Below are positions 34,467-42,821 of a stretch of DNA of 51,786 nucleotides, piece after piece (position 1 is the first letter of the stretch; each line of letters begins with the position of its first letter). This stretch comes from Sphingomonas asaccharolytica NBRC 15499 (lineage in GTDB: Bacteria > Pseudomonadota > Alphaproteobacteria > Sphingomonadales > Sphingomonadaceae): assembly GCF_001598355.1 (NCBI RefSeq), contig NZ_BCYU01000029.1:1-51786 (forward strand). The letters run 5' to 3'. The notes beneath the pieces were generated by a model that saw only the letters and a list, made by a program, of their open reading frames with translations, was not told the DNA's origin and did not search any database. The position numbers were made by a program, and so were the translations under genes.

Positions 34467-36719
34467 ATGCGCACCCCCCTGTTCGCCGCCGTCATGATCT
34501 CGAGCATGCCGGCGGCGGCATGGGCGTCACCTGACCTCCCCCTGCTGCCGATGCCCGCGACGGTGACGTCACAGGCCGGCAGCTTTTCTTTTGCCCGCGC
34601 GACGATCGTCGCCGACGATGCCGGCGGTACGGCCGCCGCGCGACGGCTGGCCGAACTCGTCGGGCGGACCGGCGGGCCCAAGCTTGTATTGGCGAAGAGC
34701 GGTGCGATCCGGTTCCGGCGCGATCCGGCGATCAAGGGCGAAGAGGCCTATCGTCTGCGGGTGACACCTGCTGGCGCGACCGTGTCTGCGTCGAGCGACA
34801 CCGGACTGTATTATGGCGCGACCACTTTGTGGCAGCTGATCGCCGCATCGAGCGACGGCAGGATCGGCGCGGTGACGATCGACGACGCGCCGGCGTTCAC
34901 CTGGCGCGGCGTGATGCTCGATTCTGCCAGGCACTTCCAGCCGCCGGCCTATGTCAGACAACTGATCGATCGCTTGGCGATGGAGAAGCTCAACGTCTTG
35001 CAATGGCATCTGACCGACGATCAGGGATGGCGGATCCAGATCGACCGCTATCCGCGCCTGAGCGCGATCGGAGCGTGGCGCCAGCCGGCGGGCGCGGCGG
35101 GCGTCGATCCCACGACCAACAAGCCGGTGCGCTACGGCGGTTTCTACACCAAGGCCGAGATCCGTGAGATCGTCGCTTATGCCGAGGCGCGCCATGTCAC
35201 GATCGTGCCCGAGATCGACATGCCGGGACACGCCACCGCAGCGATCGCGGCCTATCCCGAGCTTGGCTCGACCCCGACCCCGCCCAAGACGCCCAGTTCG
35301 GACTGGGGGGTGCTGTACAATCTGTACAACACCGACGACGCCACCTTCACCTTCCTGACTAATGTGCTCGACGAAGTGCTCGAGCCGTTTCCGTCGCGCT
35401 ACGTCCATGTCGGCGGCGACGAAGGGGTGAAGGACCAATGGAAAGCCGATCCGCGCATCCAGGCGCGGATCAAGGCGCTCGGCCTGAAGGATGAGGAACA
35501 GCTGCAGGGCTGGTTCATGGCGCGGATCGGCACCTACCTTCAGCAGCGCGGGCGGCGGCTGGTTGGCTGGGATGAGATATTGGAAGGCAAGGTGCCGCCA
35601 TCGGCGACGGTGATGTCGTGGCACGGCGTGTCCGGCGCGATCACCGCCGCGAAGGCCGGGCATGACGCGATCCTGTCGCCGTCGCCCGATTTCTATCTCG
35701 ACCATATCCAGAGCGATTCCGGCGACGAGCCGCCGGGGCGCGGCGGGGTGATGGACTGGAAGCATATCTATACGTTCGATCCGCTGCCGGCCGTTTTGAG
35801 CGCGGACGAACGCCGGCATCTGCTCGGGGTGCAGGTCAATCTGTGGACCGAGCATGTCCGCACCACCGCCTATGCCGATCGCATGCTGTGGCCGCGCGCG
35901 GCGGCGCTCGCCGAACTCGGTTGGACGCCGGCGGCGAAGCGCGACTGGAAGGGGTTCGCGGCGCGATTGCCGGCGGAATTCGCGCGCTATCGGCGGCTGG
36001 GGCTGGGGTACAACATGACCCCGCTCGAACCGCTGGCGAGTGTCGACGGCGGGGACGGCAAAGTGACCGTCAAGCTGCGCCAGCAGGCCGATGTCGGCGT
36101 GCTGCGCTATACGATCGACGGCAGCGCACCGACCGTCGCGTCGTTGGCCTATGACGGCACGCTGACCTTGCCGGAGGGCACACGGCTGCGCGTGCGCGCC
36201 TTTGCCGGCGGGGAGCCGCTCGGGACCGGGCGCGACTGGACGCTGACCGCTGCCTTGCTCCGCACTCGCACCGCGACCGAGATGGACTTGTGCGCCACCG
36301 CCGTGCCGTTGCGCCTTGAGGATGACGGCGCGACCGGCGGCGTGCGCAGGGTCCATTGGGGCGACATCTTCCATCCCTGCTGGATCTGGAAGCGCGCGCC
36401 GCTCGACGGCATCGCCTCGCTGTCGGCGGAGGTCGGCCAGGTGCCGTTCAACTTCTCGATCGGCGCCGATCTCGCCAAAGTGGGGTTCGACAAACCGCGC
36501 ACGCCAACGGGCGAGCTGGTGGTCAGGCTCGATCGCTGCGATGGCCCGGTGGTTGCGAGCATCCCGCTCGGCGACGCGACGCGCAATGCAGGCGTCAGCA
36601 CGATCGCGGGATCGCTCCCGCCGCAACAAGGACGCCACGATCTGTGCATGACCTTTACTCAGACCGGCCCCAATCCGTTGTGGATGCTCGACCGGCTGAC
36701 TTTGGGCCCGGCGAAATGA
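34467..36719 (+). CDS. Beta-N-acetylhexosaminidase, GH20
   Basis: This is a 750-residue secreted enzyme (signal peptide residues 1-20) that releases GlcNAc from chitooligosaccharides or glycans. A GH20b-like N-terminal domain precedes the (beta/alpha)8 barrel with WHLTDDQGW, PEIDMPGHA and the catalytic pair Asp318-Glu319 in HVGGDEG. A chitobiase-type C-terminal domain follows (YTIDGSAPT region). The last ~140 residues form an extra module, with two or three Cys pairs and an end like that of CBM6-type jelly rolls (QGRHDLCMTF...WMLDRLTL), perhaps carbohydrate-binding. It lies 37 bases after the receptor gene, and its stop overlaps nagF by ATGA. Confidence 0.93.
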   Translation: MRTPLFAAVMISSMPAAAWASPDLPLLPMPATVTSQAGSFSFARATIVADDAGGTAAARRLAELVGRTGGPKLVLAKSGAIRFRRDPAIKGEEAYRLRVTPAGATVSASSDTGLYYGATTLWQLIAASSDGRIGAVTIDDAPAFTWRGVMLDSARHFQPPAYVRQLIDRLAMEKLNVLQWHLTDDQGWRIQIDRYPRLSAIGAWRQPAGAAGVDPTTNKPVRYGGFYTKAEIREIVAYAEARHVTIVPEIDMPGHATAAIAAYPELGSTPTPPKTPSSDWGVLYNLYNTDDATFTFLTNVLDEVLEPFPSRYVHVGGDEGVKDQWKADPRIQARIKALGLKDEEQLQGWFMARIGTYLQQRGRRLVGWDEILEGKVPPSATVMSWHGVSGAITAAKAGHDAILSPSPDFYLDHIQSDSGDEPPGRGGVMDWKHIYTFDPLPAVLSADERRHLLGVQVNLWTEHVRTTAYADRMLWPRAAALAELGWTPAAKRDWKGFAARLPAEFARYRRLGLGYNMTPLEPLASVDGGDGKVTVKLRQQADVGVLRYTIDGSAPTVASLAYDGTLTLPEGTRLRVRAFAGGEPLGTGRDWTLTAALLRTRTATEMDLCATAVPLRLEDDGATGGVRRVHWGDIFHPCWIWKRAPLDGIASLSAEVGQVPFNFSIGADLAKVGFDKPRTPTGELVVRLDRCDGPVVASIPLGDATRNAGVSTIAGSLPPQQGRHDLCMTFTQTGPNPLWMLDRLTLGPAK

Positions 36720-39190
36720 GCCTGACCATCGCGAGCCCGCTGGCGGGCTGGGCGACTCGATTGGCCGACGTGCCCGATCCGGTGTTCGCCGAGAAGATGC
36801 TGGGCGACGGCATCGCGATCGACCCGGTCGAGGGGCGATTGCTAGCGCCGGGCGCGGGCGTGGTGGTGTCGGTCCATCCGGCGGGGCATGCGGTGACGCT
36901 GCAACTCGATTCCGGGCCGGTGTTGTTGATGCATATCGGGCTGGAGACGGTCGGGCTGGGCGGCGAGGGATTCGCGCCCAAGGTCGCCGACAGCCAGCGC
37001 GTGGCGGCGGGCGAGTTGCTGGTCGAGTTCGATCTCGATCGGCTGGCGCGGACGGCGAAGAGCCTGATCACGCCGATCATCGTCACCAACGGAGAGGCCT
37101 TCGCCGTCGAGGATCCAGTGAGCGACCGTGCGGTCGCTGCGGGCGAGACAGTGATGTGTTTCCGGGCGCTGGACGGTGCGGTCGCGATGGCGGAGCAGGC
37201 CGTATCGACAGCAAGTCGTACGCTTGAGCTGCCGCTCGAGCACGGGCTGCACGCGCGACCGGCGGCGCGGATCGCGCAGCTGGCGGCTAGCTACTCCGGG
37301 ACGATCGAGGTCGTGGCGCCGTCGGGGCGTGTGGCCTCCGCGCGCAGCGCGGTGGCGATGCTGGCGCTCGCCCTGCCGCATGGTGCGGCGATCACGGTGC
37401 GTGGCAGCGATAGCGACGGCGTTGCGGCGGTCGCCGATTTGCTCGCGACCGGGATGGGCGAGCTAAAGCCGGTCGGCGGGCTTGCAGAACCGGCGCCCAG
37501 CACTCCCGTTGCCGGACTGCCCTCGGTCCTGAAGGGCGTTACCGCGGTGTCGGGAACGGCGATCGGGCCCGCCTTTCGCCCGATCGATCCGGTAGCCGAT
37601 ATTCCCGAGATCGGCTCAGGTATCGAGGCCGAGCGCGCGGCGCTGATGGGAGCGAAGGATAGCGTGCGCACCGAGCTGTCGGCGGACGCTGTGGGCGAAG
37701 GCGATCGCGCGGGCATCGCGGCAGCGCATCTCGCGTTGCTCGACGATCCCGAACTGGCGATCGCGGCGGATGCGACGATCGCGGCGGGCAAGAGTGCTGG
37801 GTTCGCCTGGCGGCAAGCGATCCGCTTCTATGTCGACCAGTTGCGCGGTGCGGGCGATGCGCGCTTTGCCGAGCGGATAGACGATTTCAATGATCTCGGG
37901 CGCCGCGTCATACTCGCGATCCATGGCGCGCCAGACCAGGCGCCACCACCGCCCGGCGCGATCCTGATCGCCGAGGAGCTCTATCCGTCGCAATTGATGG
38001 CGCTGGGCGAGGCGGGGCTGGCCGGGATCGCCACCGCGCGCGGCGGGACGACGTCGCATGTCGCGATCATCGCGGCGGGGATGGGGCTGCCGATGCTGGT
38101 GTCGCTCGGCGGTGCGCTGGCACAAGTCGAACCCGGTACCGAATTGGTGATCGAGGACGGCGCGCTTCGTATCGCGCCCGATACGACGGACGTCGCGGCG
38201 GTGCGCGCGCGTGTCGAGACGCGGCGGGCGCGGCGACAGGCGGCACTGGCGCAGGCCGAGCAGCCTGCGGTCACTATCGACGGCGTGCGGATCGATGTGT
38301 TCGTCAATCTCGGCTCGGCCGCCGATGCGCGCGCGGCGGTGGCCGAGGGCGCCGAGGGCTGTGGCCTGCTGCGCACCGAATTCCTGTTTCTCGACCGCGC
38401 CACGCCACCCGACGAGGAAGAGCAACGTACCGCCTATCAGGCGATCGCCGACGCATTGGGCGAGCGGCCGCTGATCGTGCGCACGCTCGATATCGGCGCG
38501 GACAAACCGGCGCCCTATCTGACGATCGCGGCCGAGGAGAATCCGGCGCTGGGCTTGCGGGGCATTCGCCTCCAGCTCGCGCGGCGCGACTTGCTCGACA
38601 CGCAGTTACGTGCGCTGCTGCGGGTCAAGGCCCAGGCGCCACTCAGGCTCATGCTGCCGATGGTCGCCGATCGCGCCGAACTGATCGCGGCGCGTGAGGC
38701 GCTGGCGCGGCATGCCGCCGATCTCGGCGTCGCGGCCCCCGAACTCGGCATCATGGTCGAAACGCCGGCGGCCGCGCTGACCGCGGCGGCGCTCGCGGCC
38801 GAGGCCGATTTCTTCTCGATCGGCAGCAATGACCTCTCGCAATATGCCCTGGCGCGCGACCGCACCAATCCGGCGGTCGCAGCAGGGCTCGACGGGCTGC
38901 ACCCCGCGGTATTGCGGCTGATCGACGAAACGGTGCGCGGCGGCGTGATGCATAAGCGCTGGACCGGCGTGTGCGGCGGGCTCGCCGCCGATCCCGAAGC
39001 CGTGCCGTTGCTGATCGGCATGGGGGTGACCGAATTGTCGGTGCCCGGTGCCGCGGTCGCCGAGACCAAGGCGCTGGTTCGCATGCTTGATCTCGCCCGA
39101 TGCCGGACGGTCGCCGCGCAAGCACTGAGCGCGCCCGATGGCGATGCCGTCCGCGCGCTCGTCTCTTCTCTGTCGGAGCAAGGCCAATGA
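36716..39190 (+). CDS. nagF: PTS EIIA-HPr-EI fusion for N-acetylglucosamine
   Basis: This 824-residue cytoplasmic phosphotransferase chain sits in one polypeptide. EIIA(Glc-type) at ~1-150 has phospho-acceptor His73 (LLMHIGLETVGLGGEGF). HPr at ~168-250 has His179 in HGLHARPAA. EI at ~270-824 has active-site His448 in ARGGTTSHVAII and the PEP-binding region FFSIGSNDLSQY with Cys in VCGGLAADP. It passes phosphate from PEP to NagE. The same domain order is known in NagF of Pseudomonas. ATGA overlaps with the genes on both sides show tight coupling. Confidence 0.95.
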   Translation: MSLTIASPLAGWATRLADVPDPVFAEKMLGDGIAIDPVEGRLLAPGAGVVVSVHPAGHAVTLQLDSGPVLLMHIGLETVGLGGEGFAPKVADSQRVAAGELLVEFDLDRLARTAKSLITPIIVTNGEAFAVEDPVSDRAVAAGETVMCFRALDGAVAMAEQAVSTASRTLELPLEHGLHARPAARIAQLAASYSGTIEVVAPSGRVASARSAVAMLALALPHGAAITVRGSDSDGVAAVADLLATGMGELKPVGGLAEPAPSTPVAGLPSVLKGVTAVSGTAIGPAFRPIDPVADIPEIGSGIEAERAALMGAKDSVRTELSADAVGEGDRAGIAAAHLALLDDPELAIAADATIAAGKSAGFAWRQAIRFYVDQLRGAGDARFAERIDDFNDLGRRVILAIHGAPDQAPPPPGAILIAEELYPSQLMALGEAGLAGIATARGGTTSHVAIIAAGMGLPMLVSLGGALAQVEPGTELVIEDGALRIAPDTTDVAAVRARVETRRARRQAALAQAEQPAVTIDGVRIDVFVNLGSAADARAAVAEGAEGCGLLRTEFLFLDRATPPDEEEQRTAYQAIADALGERPLIVRTLDIGADKPAPYLTIAAEENPALGLRGIRLQLARRDLLDTQLRALLRVKAQAPLRLMLPMVADRAELIAAREALARHAADLGVAAPELGIMVETPAAALTAAALAAEADFFSIGSNDLSQYALARDRTNPAVAAGLDGLHPAVLRLIDETVRGGVMHKRWTGVCGGLAADPEAVPLLIGMGVTELSVPGAAVAETKALVRMLDLARCRTVAAQALSAPDGDAVRALVSSLSEQGQ

Positions 39191-40902
39191 AGCTCTCGCT
39201 GCAATCGCTCCAGCCGCTCGGCCGCGCACTGATGCTGCCGATCGCGGTCCTGCCGATCGCGGGTTTGTTGTTACGCCTGGGCCAGCCCGATCTGCTCGAC
39301 ATCCCCTTCGTCGCCGCGGCGGGCGGGGCGATCTTCGACAATCTCGGCTTGCTGTTCGCGCTCGGCATCGGCGTCGGCATCGCCAAGGACAATAATGGCG
39401 CCGCAGGGCTCGCCGGGCTGGTCTGTTTCCTGGTCGCGACGCGCGGGGCGATGACGCTGCTTCATGTGCCGCCCGACGTCACCGCCAATATGGGCAAGGA
39501 TATCGCCGCGCTCGCCGAGGCGGCGTGGCGCGACAAGGCGATCTCCAAACTGGCGGTGCCGATCGGCATCGCCTCCGGGCTGATCGCGGGAGCTTTCTAC
39601 AATCGCTATTCGACGATCAGGCTGCCAGATTATCTGTCGTTCTTCGGTGGCCGGCGCTTCGTCCCGATCCTGGCCGGGTTCGCCGGGCTGGCGCTCGCGG
39701 CCTTGGTCGGCTTCGGCTTCGCGCCGATCGACGCGGGGGTCGACGGGCTGAGCTATGGCGTCGTCCAGTCGGGGACGATCGGGCTGTTCGTCTATGGCGT
39801 GCTCAACCGGCTGCTGATCGTCACCGGGCTGCACCATGTGCTCAACAACGTCGCCTGGTTCATCATCGGCGATTTCCACGGCAAGACCGGCGACCTCAAT
39901 CGCTTCTTCGCCGGCGATCCCAGCGCGGGCGGGTTCATGTCGGGCTTCTTCCCGGTGATGATGTTCGGCCTGCCGGCGGCGTGCCTCGCAATGTACCGCT
40001 CCGCCTTGCCTGAGCGGCGCCAGGCGGTGGGTGGCATGCTGACCTCGATGGCGCTGACCGCGTTTCTGACCGGGGTGACCGAGCCGATCGAGTTCACCTT
40101 CATGTTCCTCGCGCCCTTGCTATACTTCATGCACACGATCCTGACCGGCGTGGCGATGGCGCTGATGCACGTTCTGGGCGTGCATCTGGGGTTCGGCTTT
40201 TCGGCCGGATTCTTCGACTATGTGCTCAATTTCTCCAAATCGACCCGGCCGTTGCTACTGCTCCCGGTCGGGCTCGCCTATTTCGCGATTTATTACGGCA
40301 CCTTCCGCTGGGCGATCGTGAAGTTCGACCTGAAGACGCCGGGTCGCGAGCCCGAGGAGGCGGAGGAGGACGGCACGGCCCCGCTACCCGCCGAGCGCGG
40401 GCTGGCGTTCGTCGAGGCATTGGGCGGGGCGGGTAACCTCGCCAGCATCGATGCCTGCACGACGCGGCTCAGGTTGGTGGTCAACGATCAGGACAAGGTC
40501 AGCGAGGCGCGGCTCAAGAAGCTTGGCGCCAGGGGTTTCATCCGGCCGAGCGCACAGGGGCTGCAAGTGGTGCTCGGTCCGATCGCGGATTCGGTGGCGA
40601 TGGAAATGCGCGCGGCGGCCGGGCCGTTGTCCGCTGCTGTGCCGGTGGTCGAGAGCCGGCCGACCGCGGCAGCGGCCGATCCGGCGCCATGGCTCGCCGC
40701 CTTGGGCGGACGCGACAATATCTCCGCATCGGGTGCGGCATCGAGCCGCTTGTGGGTCGACCTCGCCGATCCGGCGCGCGCCGATGAGGCAGCGCTGCGG
40801 CAACTCGGTGTGCGGATGATCGCGCGGCCCTCGGCCAATGCGCTGCAACTGATCCTGGGCGCCGATGCCGCGTCGGTCGCGGCGGGACTTCAGGCGGCGT
40901 AA
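39187..40902 (+). CDS. nagE: N-acetylglucosamine PTS permease, EIIC-EIIB plus degenerate second EIIB
   Basis: This is a 571-residue protein that transports and phosphorylates GlcNAc. The EIIC membrane domain spans ~1-380 and contains GLHHVLNNVAWF and the TEPIEF substrate motif. EIIB at ~404-475 has the phospho-cysteine Cys424 (SIDACTTRLRL). A second EIIB-like domain at ~500-571 repeats the first (ALGGRDNIS..., GVRMIARPSANALQLILG) but has Ala518 where Cys424 aligns, so it cannot be phosphorylated in the usual way. The start overlaps nagF by ATGA. The 3' end overlaps the convergent sulfotransferase gene by 13 bases. Confidence 0.94.
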   Translation: MKLSLQSLQPLGRALMLPIAVLPIAGLLLRLGQPDLLDIPFVAAAGGAIFDNLGLLFALGIGVGIAKDNNGAAGLAGLVCFLVATRGAMTLLHVPPDVTANMGKDIAALAEAAWRDKAISKLAVPIGIASGLIAGAFYNRYSTIRLPDYLSFFGGRRFVPILAGFAGLALAALVGFGFAPIDAGVDGLSYGVVQSGTIGLFVYGVLNRLLIVTGLHHVLNNVAWFIIGDFHGKTGDLNRFFAGDPSAGGFMSGFFPVMMFGLPAACLAMYRSALPERRQAVGGMLTSMALTAFLTGVTEPIEFTFMFLAPLLYFMHTILTGVAMALMHVLGVHLGFGFSAGFFDYVLNFSKSTRPLLLLPVGLAYFAIYYGTFRWAIVKFDLKTPGREPEEAEEDGTAPLPAERGLAFVEALGGAGNLASIDACTTRLRLVVNDQDKVSEARLKKLGARGFIRPSAQGLQVVLGPIADSVAMEMRAAAGPLSAAVPVVESRPTAAAADPAPWLAALGGRDNISASGAASSRLWVDLADPARADEAALRQLGVRMIARPSANALQLILGADAASVAAGLQAA

Positions 40903-42614
40903 CCGCCCCGGGCGATCGTCTCGGCCAGGATGGCGCGTGCCGGCGCGAGTTCGCGCCCATAGTGCCGCCAGCGCCCGATCGAACGATCGTTGAGCGGTTC
41001 CTGGACCTGGGCATAGCTCGGGGTCGGGGCGAAGCGCTGGCTTTCGTGGAAAGCGAGCTGGGCGGGCTCCATCGGCAGACCGATATGCGCCATCAGCGCT
41101 TCGGTTTCGCCCCGCTGCGCCGCGACGAAATTTTCGTAACGTAGTCGGTGCGGCGCGATCCCTGGCAGCTTCCGCCACTCGGCCATCAGGGTGTCGATCA
41201 GCGCATAATGGCGCGCGGCATCCTCGAGCCGGTAGCCGCAATTGAAGCCATGAGTGAAATCGTGGCTCATCGCCGAGACCATCACGTCGAGCGGATGACG
41301 CCCGACGGCGACCAACGGCGCGGCGGGAAAAGCGACGCGCAGCAGCGGCAGATACACTTCATTGAGCGGCATCTTGTCGGTGAAGAAAGACGTTCCGGGC
41401 GCGAGCAGCCCGAACGCCTCGGCCCGGGCGAGATAATGGTCGCGCAGGTCGGTCGCCAGCGTGGCGCGGGTTGCGGCGTCGAGGTCGTTGACATGCGAGG
41501 GAAAGGCTCCGCGGGTCCGTTTCGTCGCGATCGCCGCCAATTCGCCAACGAAGGGCAGCTCGCCGCCAGCGCGAAGACGCGAATGGCTCGCCAGCACTTG
41601 TTCGGTCAGCGTGGTGCCCGACCGTGGGAAGCCGAGGACGAAGATGGGTTGCGGCACATCGTCGCGAACCGGCGCGGCGGTCAGTGCGGCGAACCGGTCG
41701 GGCGCGAAGAACGAGGTCAAGTCGGCGATCAGGCGCTCGACCTCGGCGCGCGCATAGCGACGGCCCGACGCGGCGGCGAGAGCGGCCTTGCCCGTTTCGA
41801 AGTCGTGCCACGCCTCGGAATATCGGCCAGCACGATCGCGCAGGCGGCCGCGCTGGAGCAGGGCGGCTCCCGATAGTTTAGGTTCGGCGTCGAGCAGCGT
41901 CAGCCCGTCGCGCCAGTCCTCGGTACGCGACAGCAAAGCCGCGCGCTGTAAGGTGACGTCGCTGCCCTGCGCCCGCGCCAGCCGCTCGGCGCGATCGAGC
42001 ATCGCCGATGCCTCATCGAACCGCCGCGCCTGTTCGAGCAACTCGGCCAGCCAGGCCAGCGGCGGCAGCGCGTCAGGCATCGCGGCGACAGCGCGGCGCA
42101 GCAGCGGCTCTGCATCTGACAGCGCACCCTGTCGCTGCAGATTCCGGCCGAGATTGGCGAGCAATTGCGGATGCTCGCCGGCCAGCGCAATCGCTCGGCG
42201 CAGATGGGCTGCGCCGGCGACCAGTTCCTCGCGCTCGGACAGGATATTGCCGAGCATCATTTCGGGTTGCGGATTGCCGGAGTCCGCGGCGATGGCGGCG
42301 CGGCAGGCTGCCTCCGCCTCGACGATCCGTCCGCCGTCGAACAGCATCATGGCAAGGTCGTCATGCGGCCAGCGCGGGCGGGGATCGATCGCGATCGCTT
42401 CGCGCAGCAGGCGTTCGGCACCGGTGTCGTCGCCGCGCGCGCGATGCGCCAAAGCGAGGATCTCGATCGCATCGAGCGATGCCCGATCCTGCGACCGCGC
42501 TTCGGCCGCCAGCTCTTCCGCCTCGGCATGGCGCCCTGACTGAAACGCGGCGCGGGCGCGGGCGATCAGATCGCTGGCGGAAGAAAAAGGGGGCATGGCG
42601 TCGGATAACGCCAT
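40890..42614 (-). CDS. TPR-containing sulfotransferase
   Basis: This is a ~574-residue protein. Residues ~10-300 are tetratricopeptide-like repeats (e.g. AEAEELAAEARSQDRASLDA; HLRRAIALAGEHPQLLANLG). The C-terminal ~270 residues form a sulfotransferase domain with the PAPS-binding loop FVLGFPRSGTTLTEQVL and the 3'-phosphate motif VAVGRHPLDVMVSAM. The target (protein or glycan) is unknown. Two in-frame ATGs 18 bases apart (42614 and 42596) are possible starts and neither has a clear ribosome-binding site. It converges with nagE, with a 13-base overlap of coding ends. Confidence 0.87.
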   Translation of the reverse strand: MALSDAMPPFSSASDLIARARAAFQSGRHAEAEELAAEARSQDRASLDAIEILALAHRARGDDTGAERLLREAIAIDPRPRWPHDDLAMMLFDGGRIVEAEAACRAAIAADSGNPQPEMMLGNILSEREELVAGAAHLRRAIALAGEHPQLLANLGRNLQRQGALSDAEPLLRRAVAAMPDALPPLAWLAELLEQARRFDEASAMLDRAERLARAQGSDVTLQRAALLSRTEDWRDGLTLLDAEPKLSGAALLQRGRLRDRAGRYSEAWHDFETGKAALAAASGRRYARAEVERLIADLTSFFAPDRFAALTAAPVRDDVPQPIFVLGFPRSGTTLTEQVLASHSRLRAGGELPFVGELAAIATKRTRGAFPSHVNDLDAATRATLATDLRDHYLARAEAFGLLAPGTSFFTDKMPLNEVYLPLLRVAFPAAPLVAVGRHPLDVMVSAMSHDFTHGFNCGYRLEDAARHYALIDTLMAEWRKLPGIAPHRLRYENFVAAQRGETEALMAHIGLPMEPAQLAFHESQRFAPTPSYAQVQEPLNDRSIGRWRHYGRELAPARAILAETIARGGYAA

Positions 42615-42697
42615 GCCCCGCTCTAAGGAAGCCGATGCGAAAAGGGAGGCTCGGCTCTGGACTAGGGTATTCAGACTGCCGGCAAACAATCTGGGGG

Positions 42698-42751
42698 CCG
42701 GAACCGCCCGCCCTTGCGATGCAAAGGGAAGCTGGGGGCGGACGGTTCCGG
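42698..42751. other. Long stem-loop between sulfotransferase and SulP genes
   Basis: Arms of 16 bases (CCGGAACCGCCCGCCC, 42698-42713, and its near-complement at 42736-42751, one G.U-type mismatch) enclose a 22-base loop that can itself pair (CCTTGC / GCAAAGG). It lies downstream of SulP on the minus strand and 84 bases upstream of the sulfotransferase start. No U-tract follows, so it is not a standard terminator. The rest of 42615-42821 shows nothing else. Confidence 0.55.
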
Positions 42752-42821
42752 TAAGACCGGGATAGTGGCGGGAGGTCGGCGCTGCGTATCCCGATCGTAA
42801 CGAAAGATTGCCGGGGCAATC

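Noticed and set aside
34569..36638. A 689-codon open frame opposite the GH20 gene
   Set aside because: The same type of antisense shadow; the GH20 catalytic motifs are on the plus strand.
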